A stretch of 64,000 bases of DNA from contig OW203730.1 in assembly GCA_934045075.1 (NCBI GenBank), positions 10,034,692 to 10,098,691 of the forward strand, in the 5' to 3' direction. The notes under the pieces were generated by a model. It did no database searches and was not told where the DNA came from. It saw only the letters and a program-made list of their open reading frames with translations. Origin of the DNA: Yponomeuta sedellus (taxonomy: Eukaryota; Arthropoda; Insecta; Lepidoptera; Yponomeutidae). The translations under genes were made by a program, and so were the position numbers. This document shows positions 32,401-41,953 of this stretch, one piece after another (within the stretch, counting starts at the first letter, position 1; every line of letters starts with the position of its first letter).

Positions 32401-33789
32401 AACTATGATTTATGCATTTGTTACTTGTATTTATCATAACTAACCAATTTTCGGTGATATAAAGTTCACCGGGTCATAGTTTAGTTCAGTATAAATGGTC
32501 ACCATTGTTCAATATTACAATTTTAAATCTCTGTTTACTGAAAGTGTCTTAATTATCGATACCAAAGTATCAATAATATTAGGCTTTACTTTAATAAGTA
32601 ATAATAAATTAATTCTCTTCCCCACGCCCACACATTTTGGAACAAAATTGTTGTACATTAAAATATTTCACCGTACCTCTTTAAAACCCAGAGAGCAGTC
32701 CGAGTTTAGGTGATTTGGCACTGGTCTCAGTTGTTTGTAAGAGTTATGCAGGCTTTATACACGGACGGCAAAATGCCTAGTACACTCTCTAAATGTATAC
32801 TCGATTTAAAAAATAGAGGAAGACGATGAAATACATTTATATATCGCTACAAAACCTTTTATGTAGACTATAAGCGTCCCAAGACAGGGCATAAGCCTTT
32901 TCTCAGAGAGACAGTATGGGCTTAATTATATATACAAGATAAAATTTAAAAAAACACATACACAGGCAGAATACATTTAGAAGATGCGTGTCTATGTGCA
33001 TGCGGCGGTAAAACGGCCTCAGGGTCAATAATTGCTGCCGGTTTGTTGATCACAACAGTGGTTCTCAGCTAGGGCCTGGTCCAGTGAGTCACGGAACATC
33101 GCCTTGTCTGAATACAATTCAGACAAGGCGACTGTCTACCAAAAAAGGGCAATTAAGGCTAGTTTTACAGGGTTCATGAATGTACGTTTCTTTGTAGCTT
33201 CATAAAGTTTAAACCTTTTTTACGTTTCGTAAAGTTACCGGCGGCCATAAAGGTAAAACATACTATGAACATACCATACGAGTAAGTGTGTACCGCAGAT
33301 TTAGAACATTCTCGTACTATGTGCACTGCTTTGGCGTTACACTCAAAGTTTCAGCTTGGTGTTTTGTATACATATTTATGTTACCTATAACCGTTTTATT
33401 TTATTTTCTTAAAGTTTATTCAAAAAGTTACTACAGGACAATATTAAACCTGAACCCATAAATATTTTTCACTAAATAGCAATGATGAAGAGTATCTAGG
33501 TTACAAGTATGCCAATTGTGCATATTAGTACGAGTACATCAAATGGAATACAGGTAGACAATAATATTTAAAGTAAAATGAAAATAAAGCAACAACTAGC
33601 TTTAACAGCATGACAAGTAGGCGGGTCAACGCCGTAGTCGGTAGATGATATAGTATTAAATTAGTATATTAATTAGTATTTGTAGTAGTAAGTATATGGA
33701 TAGGTTGCAAGTTAAAACCGGACAAGGACGAGAAGCACTTGCGCGCTAATGGTTGCGCATAAATAAAAAAAGATAACAAACTTGCATTT
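32401..33789. other. AT-rich, nothing recognised except one hairpin
   Basis: Holds the hairpin at 33099-33131. Short open stretches only (72 codons at 32495-32713, no motif). Confidence 0.5.
33099..33131. repeat. perfect 15-bp-arm hairpin
   Basis: TCGCCTTGTCTGAAT, ACA loop, then the exact reverse complement (33117-33131). Confidence 0.8.
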
Positions 33790-34049
33790 GGGAGCCTGAG
33801 GATGCCTCGTGTTAGAGGCGAAACGCGTCGCGTGTTTTCTCACACAAGTATTGGTGTTGATGGTGGTGTGTTCGTGTCTTGCTTCTGCTTGAAAAAGTGG
33901 AAGGGAGGACGGTACATTAGCTAACCGCATGGTGCTTGTGAGATGTTTTGGCGGAATTTAGCGAAGTAATTTTAACTTTTTAATGCTATTATGGATTTCC
34001 GCAAAGTAACGCCTGATTCTATACAAAGATATATATATATCTTTGTATA

Positions 34050-34053
<4 letters not shown>
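33790..34053 (+). repeat. repeat family F, copy 3
   Basis: Best preserved copy: GAGGCGAAACGCGTCGCG, CACAAGTATTGGTGTTGATG, CTTGCTTCTGCTTGAAAAAG, TTTTGGCGGAATTTAGCGAA and GGATTTCCGCAAAGTAACG. It ends in a perfect 38-bp palindrome (34016-34053, core AAAGATATATATATATCTTT) that leads into the TA array. Confidence 0.7.

Positions 34054-34134
<81 letters not shown>
34054..34134. repeat. (TA)n microsatellite
   Basis: About 40 TA units following the palindromic end of family F; the open frames through it (Tyr-Ile repeats) are not coding. Confidence 0.95.
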
Positions 34135-34140
<6 letters not shown>

Positions 34141-34404
34141 TACACGCAAACCACCCAATACAACGATAAGCGTGTAATTGTAATAGAATGTATATTATGT
34201 AACTACAATTTTAAATTTTCTTGTTCTCTGATGAACTGAGAGCAATGTGATCTGAATCTGACGAACTGAGAGCAATTATACGGTTTACGATTTTTTTCAA
34301 GGCATGGAACCCTAAAAATTGTTCTTTTATGGTGTGTTGTTAGGTGTGTGGCTGTTTTGACTTTGATTTGTTTTGCATTTAGGTTATTTAAGTATGTTTT
34401 CTTA

Positions 34405-34640
34405 CTGAGGAAACTCGCGGCATGGTTGGCTCCGCACTTATTGACTAGTCTTTCCTGTGGGCTAGGCCCACTAAGCTGTCAGGATGGTATAGGTGCTGGG
34501 CAAGCCTACACCATCTATAAAACCATGTCCCAAGCAATACAGCGTCGGAGTGGTCCCGTCACCCATCTAGTGTAAGTGAAGATACCACTGGACGCTGTAT
34601 AAATCATCTCATTAAGTAGATGCAAAAAGGCCAATATTTA
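34405..34640 (+). mobile_element. D-family SINE, 5'-truncated
   Basis: From GAGGAAACTCGCGGCATGG through the GGCTAGGCCCACTAAGCTG, GGGCAAGCCTACACCATCTA and CCACTGGACGCTGTATAAAT blocks to AAAAAGGCCAATATTTATTT. Lacks the tRNA-like head. Confidence 0.78.
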
Positions 34641-35002
34641 TTTATTTTCTTACTGAACATCATTCCAAGTCAACAAAACTCTCAGTATTATCCACTAAAC
34701 TAGACTAAAGTAAATGGAAACTTCGAACCTAGATGCAAAAATTAAAATTTTATGACCCCCGGGGTGAAATAACAAATTTTCTGTTGTTAAGCTATATTAT
34801 GTTTTTTTTTTGTTTTTAATCCTGAAAATTAATTAGCACCTAGAATAATAATCGATTCAGTCATACCCATTATGTAACATTCTTCTCTACAGCTACATAT
34901 CTGTGGAAACTTATAATGGATGTCTGTTTTTATATCTGCTTTGTAATATTATGTTTTTTTAGTTTAGTTTTCCTAAATAACAAATCAATAAAAGATACTA
35001 TA

Positions 35003-35323
35003 TTAAATAAACAAAACAATCCTCCACTTCGTCGAGAACTCACATCGAGCCCGTGCTAGGAATACAGATGAAAGTACACGAAGACTAAACAATGTCTTCT
35101 TGTCAGCAGTCTCAACGGAACTTTGTTGACACTTATTCCAACAGACACACGGCTTAGAGTTGGTTGAAACTGCAAAAGTTTTAACCGGGCAATTTACTTG
35201 ACCGCTAAAGTGTATCGGCAAGTAATGCAGCGAGTCTGTCATTCTGAAATTGATGTCGATTGAATTATAGCGCTTTGTAAAGTAGGGACTTACCCTTCGT
35301 CTATCCAATAACCTGATCATCAC
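35003..35323 (-). pseudogene. possible DNA-transposase C-terminal remnant
   Basis: A 106-codon open stretch with clustered Cys (PCVCWNKC) and a preceding LHYLPIHFSG. The spacing is loosely reminiscent of the Cys-rich tail of piggyBac-type transposases, but I cannot match it securely. An imperfect inverted repeat of about 50 bp (35238-35290 with 35333-35388, core TAGCGCTTTGTAAAGTA) lies at its upstream end. Chance open frame in a MITE-like element is the main alternative. Confidence 0.25.
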
Positions 35324-35418
35324 TTGTCTGAAGTCCTTACTTTACAAAGCGCTATACTTCGATCAATATAAATTTCAGAATTACGCTATTAGATAGTCGA
35401 TTTGTTAGTAGGTATTGT

Positions 35419-35834
35419 ACAGCGGTGGTAGCTCAGTGGGTAGAACCATAGACTGGCAAGCGAGATCCCCAGGTTCGATCCCGAGTGCGGGCATGTACCA
35501 ATGACTTTGTTTAATTTCAAAGTTACGTACATTAGCGAATTTGCAGTCGCAATACCACACGCTAACGGTGAAGGAAAACATCGTGAGGAAACCCGCGGCT
35601 TGGTTGGCTCCGCACGTATTGACTAGTCTTTCCTGTGGGCTAGGCCGACTAAGCTGTCAGGATGGTATAGGTGCTGGGCAAGCCTACACCATCTATAAAA
35701 CCATGACCCAGGCACTACAGCGTCGGAGTGGTCCCTTCACCCATCTAGTGTGAGTGAAGATACCACTGGATGCTGTATAAATCATCTCATTAAGTAGATG
35801 CAAAAAGGCCAATATTATTATTATTATTATTGTA
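35419..35834 (+). mobile_element. D-family tRNA-derived SINE, full length
   Basis: A box TAGCTCAGTGGG and B box GGTTCGATCCC in the tRNA-like head (about 35420-35495), then the CATGTACCAATGACTTTG linker, a body shared with 18580-18892 and 34405-34640, and a (ATT)n tail. TATTGTA occurs before and after (35413-35419 and 35828-35834) and could be the target duplication, but it overlaps the tail repeat. Pol III-transcribed, LINE-mobilised. Confidence 0.85.
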
Positions 35835-35904
35835 GTTTTGAACCGTCTGACATTAGAGGCCATTACTTACATTACTGAGACATTACTTAAGTAAACTTAT
35901 AAAT

Positions 35905-36224
35905 AAATAGGTTTTTAAAATTGGCCTTAGCACGGGTTAGTGCATTAAAAATAATATAATCATGTGGTTACAGCGATATCATTCCGATGTAAAACCTAAC
36001 TGCAAAGTAGGTACTCGGGGCTGCTAGTGATAAAAATTACTTCAGCCAAATGTCGCTGCCTGTACGTAATACAAAGAATATTGTAAAGAGGTTCGAAATT
36101 TCACTGGTGCCGGTGAGTCGCCCATTAGCTCAGTTGGAAAGAGCGCTGGCACGGATAGCCAGAGGTCGCGGGTTCAAATCCCGGCATGGGTGGAAATTTT
36201 TAGCCTCTAAATAGGTTTTTAAAA
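35905..36224 (+). mobile_element. T1 SINE, single unit with both flank blocks
   Basis: Starts AAATAGGTTTTTAAAATTGG, the block that normally ends the unit, continues through GCACGGGTTAGTGCATTAAA and a complete tRNA-like head (36117-36190; A box TTAGCTCAGTTGG, B box GGTTCAAATCCC), and ends AAATAGGTTTTTAAAA. The same 15-bp block at both ends is what one period of a tandem array looks like. Confidence 0.8.
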
Positions 36225-36327
36225 CTTAGTAAAATTACGTAAAGAGTAGAGTATGTTTTTTACCTACTTCAGAAAAAGAACGAGATTCTCAGTTCTTAAA
36301 TAACTGCTAAAAATTACTTTCATACCA

Positions 36328-36455
36328 TCACTTGTCCTGGTCCCAAACTAGGATACCCTGTGCTCCTGAAACCAAACAAAAAAACCGGAAGATTACCGGT
36401 TGGCGTGAAAGAAACCTATGCCCAACAGTGGGCTCTGTTTGTGGGCTGATTAGAT
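36328..36455 (+). repeat. retroposon 3' end fragments
   Basis: CACTTGTCCTGGTCCCAAAC is shared with 14482. ATGCCCAACAGTGGGCTCTG and GTGGGCTGATTAGAT resemble the 3' end of RTE-type LINEs. Confidence 0.5.
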
Positions 36456-36658
36456 AGTGAGATAGTTTCTGTTTAGTCTATATTTTGAAGTCTTCTTTTT
36501 GTTGTACACGTAAAAGGAAATTACACCAGATATTTCTTAACACAGACGTAATACCTTGGATTACGTCTTATGTGCAGCTGTTCTTAATGTCTATTAGGGA
36601 TAACAAGTAGAGTCTCTCAGGACTTAAACAACAAAATAAGACAAATATAATTATTTAA

Positions 36659-36779
36659 TGGTTGTCTGGAAGAAATTACTTTTAGCAAAAAGGCCGCCAC
36701 TTGTACTGTACTGTTATTTTTTATGTCTCTTATGTATTCCCTGGTGTAAATGCAATAAAGAATATTCTATCTATGTATT
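36659..36779 (+). repeat. LINE/SINE 3' end with AATAAAG signal
   Basis: GGTTGTCTGGAAGAAATTAC, AAAAGGCCGCC and CAATAAAGAATATTCTATC. Partial copies at 19930, 21672, 55195, 57510 and 60777. Confidence 0.6.
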
Positions 36780-36880
36780 ATATAATACTATTAAGTAAAA
36801 TAACAATGTAATAAATATATGTTTCACCTATGTAGTAGAAGAAGCTTTTCTTTCTTTTAAAGCTTGTCAAAAATGAGATG

Positions 36881-37090
36881 AGACGAGACGAGACGAGACG
36901 AGACGAGACGAGACGAGACGAGACGAGACGAGACGAGACGAGACGAGACGAGACGAGACGAGACGAGACGAGACGAGACGAGACGAGACGAGACGAGACG
37001 AGACGAGACGAGACGAGACGAGACGAGACGAGACGAGACGAGACGAGACGAGACGAGACGAGACGAGACGAGACGAGACGAGACGAGACG
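36881..37090. repeat. (AGACG)42 microsatellite
   Basis: 210 bp of perfect pentanucleotide repeat, grading into AAACG and AAATG variants on the right. All six frames are open because the unit contains no stop codon in any phase; not coding. Confidence 0.97.
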
Positions 37091-37865
37091 AAATGAGATG
37101 AGAAACGAAACGAAAGAAACGAAATGAAATAAAATAAAAATAAATAACTCACTGAAGTTAAATTTAATTGGTTGATATGTAACAATGCTAAATATTATCT
37201 TAAATTACTTTTTATATTTATTTTGTTGTGCTTTCGGATCGGTGTTATAATAGACAAAAGGTAATCCAAAAACTCCACTCCGACCTTCCTTTCTCAACTC
37301 ATACTAAATGAAAATAAATAGAATATCGGACACGAAACACAATTAATTGTTCTGGGCCCAACTCTGCGCTATGTAACTAGGCAGTGACATCACAAACATG
37401 TAAATGAGGCACACGAAACATAATAAGTTGCTAAATAATATTATAATTACACGAGTACCACCAACAAATTTAAACCAAAAAGTATTCATTTAATTACAAA
37501 AGTAAAGAAAACATTACTGTCAGACAAAGTACCTTTTCAGTTATAACCCAATCAGTAAACCAACCTATACACTACACAACAATTTCGTTGGCCTTTTTCT
37601 TCAACTCAGGTGTTCCCAAGAAACTTACCGTTGTAATTGTGGTCTAAGAGTTAAAGGTGGTGCTAGACAGATGGAAACCCGAGCTTTTACTCAAAATCTA
37701 ACTCACCTGTAACAGAACATCGGACATTTTGCTTAAATTAGTGTCATTTGGTCTCAAAGCAAGACAAAGTCTAATAATGTAAATAAATAGTTGGTAAGGT
37801 GTTAGTAATTATTAAGCATCATTTAGGTGACATGGTCACGTTGTGTACCAAACCCTTAATAAAAG
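37091..37865. other. no recognisable feature
   Basis: Degenerate GAAAC-rich edge of the array to about 37140, then AT-rich DNA without motifs. Confidence 0.5.
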
Positions 37866-38128
37866 ATTCTTCTTCTTTTTCTTCTTCTTCAGGCTATATT
37901 ATGTAGTCCACTGCTGGACATAGCCCTCCCATAATGAGCGCCATAGCGCCCTGTCTTCAGCTTGCCACATCTAGCATCTGCCGACAGTTTTTCGCGATCA
38001 TCATACCACGTGGTCGGAGGGCGTCCTACACTACGTGTGCTGAGTCGCGATCTCCACTCAAGAACACGTTTACTCCTCCTCCACGTTGTCGGTTCTACGC
38101 GAGATATGGCCAGACCACTGCCACAATA
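37866..38128 (-). pseudogene. RTE-type LINE ORF2 C-terminus
   Basis: Minus-strand translation gives WSGHISRRTDN, then RTPSDHVV (for the usual GRPPTRW-type stretch), QAEDRALWRSLWEGYVQQWT and stop. This is the C-terminal signature of RTE-clade ORF2, with several stops. It ends in TATAGCCTGAAGAAGAAGA. It explains why CTATGTCCAGCAGTGGAC appears repeatedly in the window: the motif encodes YVQQW. Confidence 0.72.
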
Positions 38129-40200
38129 AAAGATTAAAAAAACAAAAAGAACATCGGGCGTTTGCCGTTTTTAAATTTGTCGAACTGAGCAACGTATCAA
38201 GCCGAGCGTAGACCTAGACATCGCTATGAACGATCTTTCTAGCGAATGCTCTAGTAAGTGGTAGTCTTAAGATGTCACTGAGCGGCTCAATAACAAAAAT
38301 GCTCTGCTCGCCCCAAAAACTCGAAGCAAATCACTGTTGATTCGCTAGAATGTTCAACGTGCTTTATACTGTTCGCTGAAAAATCTATTCATTACAAGTA
38401 AAACAAGACGTTATTTTGTGAGGTTTTACCTGTTACATACATTCGCTAGAATGCATTACAAGAGAACGCTCAAGTCTATCAACAGCTTTAGGTTATGGCC
38501 AGAGCTTTGTAACTAACTAGTTTTTTCTCCCCTACTGTTAGCTAAAGTTAAGCATAATCGGTATTAATCGCTTTCACCGTAAGCCTTTGAGTTACTGAGT
38601 CAGTAACCGTGATTAGTGCTCACACCACTTAGAGAAAATAGTTATGACGAAATCTTAATAAAGTTTATAAACGCCACAGTAGTAAAGTTGTGACAATAAA
38701 AGCTCAGTAAACTTCGAAAACTACAAAGTTATTTTCGGTTACAGATCCTTCTCAAAAATGAATTATTGGCCCAGCTGAAAACTCCTTCTACTGAAAACAA
38801 TGGAACGCTAACAATACTTCAATAATAATGGCGTAAATCGAGTGAGGTCACGTGTGAGTAAGCAGCTGATAGGCACGGAAAAATATTTAGACATTAGTGA
38901 GAGCTGGCGCCTACTCTGGACCCTTATTATAAAAGTTTTTTTTCAGTGTTCAGCACAGCACTGAGCACTAGAGGAAGCATATTATAATCTGTGTTGACGC
39001 AACAACAGGAACAGCAGAAACTCGTTACTATGGCGATGTTGGTGTACACACAACTGAATTTTTTTTTCGGTTTATAGGCCTTTTGTTGTTAAAAAATGCT
39101 GCTACGATGAATAAAAGAGAATCAAATATGTTTATCGTAGAACTTAAACAATAATATTATGACAAAAAATTGTTTGGCGGCGGAAATGGAAACCTTACAC
39201 AAAACTAAATATACTATTACACAAAACTAAATATACCTTAGCACGGGTTAGTGCATAAAAAAGAATATAATCAAAACTAAATAATTACATAAAACTACCA
39301 CAGCTTGATAAAACTCCACAAACAGCAATACTTCACTACCATTTTCCTTTTTCTTACGAAACGCAGTAGTTTTATGATTTTGCTGCAGTTTGTTTTTATT
39401 CATTTAAGGGCCAGTTTTTGAATTGAGAATTTCACTAAGTAACCTTCTGTCACGCTCTTTTTTGAGAAATTTGAAGAGACATCACTACAATTCTCAATTT
39501 GGAAACTGGCCCAAGGCAGTGGTACAATTGTATTTAATTGTACGGACAGCACGAAATTGGTACGCGTTGTCGGTTACGTGTATCTTTACGCGTACATTGG
39601 ATACGCGTACAGCTCCTTTTAAGTAAATGTGTATGGGCATGGGTATGTGCATAGAAATAAACAAACAAAACATTCAAAAATATTAAAACAGCTGGCCTAT
39701 AGTGGTTCAATAGATAATGCCCTTTATAAGCAAAAAAGACAATTAGGCACAGACGTTCTGTCTCCCTGTGCTTTAGCACCCTTCGGGTACAGAACCCTAA
39801 GAAAACCTCTCATTGTCTTTATTATTCTACAAGCAACATTAAAAATGAATGCACTGAAGTGGATTTTCGATTGATATCGATCAACATGTTCTGAAAAAAT
39901 CCTCACTATACGACACAGAAATTAGTCGGAATCCTATCCTAGTAGGCAGTACAGTCGACAGCACGTTAACCTTTAGACCCATGCACTCTTACTACTCAGT
40001 TACGTTAGGGACAACATTGCAAATAAATAGTAAAATATCGTAAAATGTTACAGGTTACAGTTGGCATTTTCTGTTATTCAAACTAAACGCCCTGCCCTCA
40101 AGGGGAAATTAATGTTGTGAAACATTTATAATACTTTAAAAGGTTCGAAAGTGCTTTCAGCAAAGTGACCTACACAGTCAGTACGACCGTACAGTGCAGT
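38129..40200. other. unassigned 2 kb stretch
   Basis: Moderately AT-rich. 39235-39275 carries a T1-like tail (TTAGCACGGGTTAGTGCATA). The 81- and 67-codon open stretches at 39423-39874 lack motifs. I see no exon-like structure. Confidence 0.5.
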
Positions 40201-40420
40201 GACGACCTCTGTAGCGCAACGGTAGCGCATCTCCCTACCATGCAAGAGGTCCCGGGTTCGAACCCCGGCTGGGGACGAAAAAAAACCCCAGGTCTTGGAT
40301 GTTTACATGTTTATGATGTCGTTGTTTCTGGTTACCACGACATACGGTATCCTAGTGTGCGGCCAGAAGCGATGTATGTGCCTGTACGTAAATGTTGTAT
40401 TATGGTAAATATGTACCTAC
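40201..40420 (+). mobile_element. E-family tRNA-derived SINE
   Basis: tRNA-like head GACCTCTGTAGCGCAACGGT (A box TAGCGCAACGG), then GGTTCGAACCCCGGCTGGGG (B box), CCCCAGGTCTTGGATGTTTA and a GTTGTTTCTGGTTACCACGA body. The acceptor stem has two mismatches, so it is a SINE head and not a tRNA gene. Related copies at 18990-19175 and 59870-59985. Confidence 0.78.
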
Positions 40421-40579
40421 TGTTAAATTATTATTATAACATTAAAGTTGAACCACTATTAATAGTTACCTATTTATGTTATAAAGCTTCGCTGCCAGAA
40501 GTAAGAAGGCAATAAAATATTTGTATACAAATAAAATACAAGAAAAAGAATTATTAACAGGTCAGAACTAAACGAACTT

Positions 40580-41000
40580 TTTTTCTTTTTTACATAGCCT
40601 CTTTGTTTGTGTCCCACTAGACTTTTCTGTCCTGGGCTACCTCTGACCACTCCGGTAGATGGTTGTAAAGTTCATCTCACCACCGTCTTCTAGGCCGGCC
40701 TCGATTTCGATGTCCATCGTGTGGCAGCCACTCGGTGGCGGGTTTCGCCCACCTATTCGGGTGCATTCGACTGACGCGATCAGCCCAGGTCCACTTCAGT
40801 TTAGTCGTCTGGTAATCCACGTCGATAATTCGGGTCCTTGTGCGTACTGTGGTATTTCGGACGCGATCCGCCCTCCACAGGCCCAAAATACTGAGCTCCA
40901 TCGCTCTCTGTCAAACCTTAAGCCTGGACTTTTGCGGTTTGGTCAGCGACCAAATCTAGGAGCTACAGGTGAGAACGAAATAAATTCGAAAAACAACGCT
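40580..41000 (-). pseudogene. RTE-type LINE ORF2 C-terminal fragment, second family
   Basis: A 74-codon stretch (40677-40901) reads QRAMELSILGL before it, then RTRTRIIDVDYQTTKLKW, a WADRVSRM block and RGRPRRRW. A TGA replaces the next Trp-like position, after which DELYNHLPEW and VAQDRK continue in frame. This layout is the end of RTE-clade ORF2. Decayed, non-functional. Confidence 0.72.
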
Positions 41001-41319
41001 TAAAAGACACGTCACACAAAGACAAATACAAACACACACACACACACTTGAGGAGTAGGACCCTAGTTGCCTCTAAAGACAGCTTGATCCAAGATTCAAC
41101 TTTGACATTTCGGCGATCGGCGGCGAAACTTCGTGTTTCGAAATAACAACTAAACTAATAATCCTGTGTAATAACCCGATATCACAGACTAAAGGGCCAA
41201 AATATACATAAAGCACGTTGATCTGAGACAAACAAGGGATGGACAAGTAAACAAGATCCTTCCAAGAAACGGTCTTATATTATATCTCCGGGGATAACTG
41301 ATAAAAGTATGCTAATGTT
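41001..41319. other. no recognisable feature
   Basis: Short CA run at 41032-41046, then unassigned DNA. Confidence 0.5.
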
Positions 41320-41544
41320 TTAGAGAGAACATTCTTTTAAGAGGGTTTCCGGTATATTGTTTATACATGAACGAACTAAAAGCACTAAGCCTCCACCTTT
41401 GTCTCCGCCTACAGGATGGACAAAATTCTCTCCGTAAGTTTCGAAAAGGTCTGCTACTATGAGAAACTCTTGCTGTGGGGACAACTTTGAAAACAACACA
41501 ATTTCATCTGTTCCATAGATTTTAGTGTCATCGATTGTGTTTTT
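41320..41544 (-). other. unidentified 74-codon open segment
   Basis: On the minus strand a 74-codon stretch bounded by stops reads with ordinary protein-like composition: TKIYGTDEIVLFSKLSP, QQEFLIVADLFETYGENF, VHPVGGDKGGGLVLLVRS. There is no ATG at its start. An upstream stretch in another frame (RDIIQTNEIFIKSRFKAQK) may belong to it through a frameshift near an A7 run. I do not recognise the family. It could be an old gene or element fragment, or chance. Confidence 0.3.
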
Positions 41545-41835
41545 TTAGGCGTACAACTTTTTGAGCTTTAAAGCGAGATTTAATAAAGATTTCATTGGTT
41601 TGAATAATATCACGTAACATCGTAGACCCAGTCTTTGCTTACCATCCGGCTAGACAGGATTCGACCAGCCCTATTAAAAAAATAATTAAAAAACTCTTAT
41701 CTTTTTTTCGTGAAAATATTGTGCTCAAAACAACTAGGGCAAGAAGACTTCAAAATGGAATAAAAGAAGTTATTTAATTATTTTTTTTAAGTACCCACCA
41801 AATATTAAAGACATTTTCTATGAAAATGTGTTTAT

Positions 41836-41953
41836 CTGGGGCCACGTCCGGGTTGGAGGAGGATTGTAAGACAGTTGCGGGCCTTTTGTCAGAAGTTATC
41901 AAGCTACCCATAAGGCCTCTGATATGGTTTAACGACTGCCATTACTTATGTAA
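41836..41953 (-). repeat. 5S-SINE fragment broken by a LINE
   Basis: Body of the 5S-SINE (minus strand) up to GACTGCCATTAC, where the sequence changes to LINE DNA. The 5S-like head is not present on the other side of the LINE, so the SINE was truncated before, or lost sequence at, the LINE insertion. Confidence 0.7.

Noticed and set aside
33958..34163. Tyr-Ile repeat frames
   Set aside because: Readings of the TA array; no independent coding signal.
36778..37185. 135-codon frame and its opposite-strand partner
   Set aside because: Both are readings of the AGACG array, which is open in every frame.
40201..40272. A second tRNA gene candidate
   Set aside because: The acceptor stem has mismatches and the downstream body is shared with SINE copies at 18990 and 59870.
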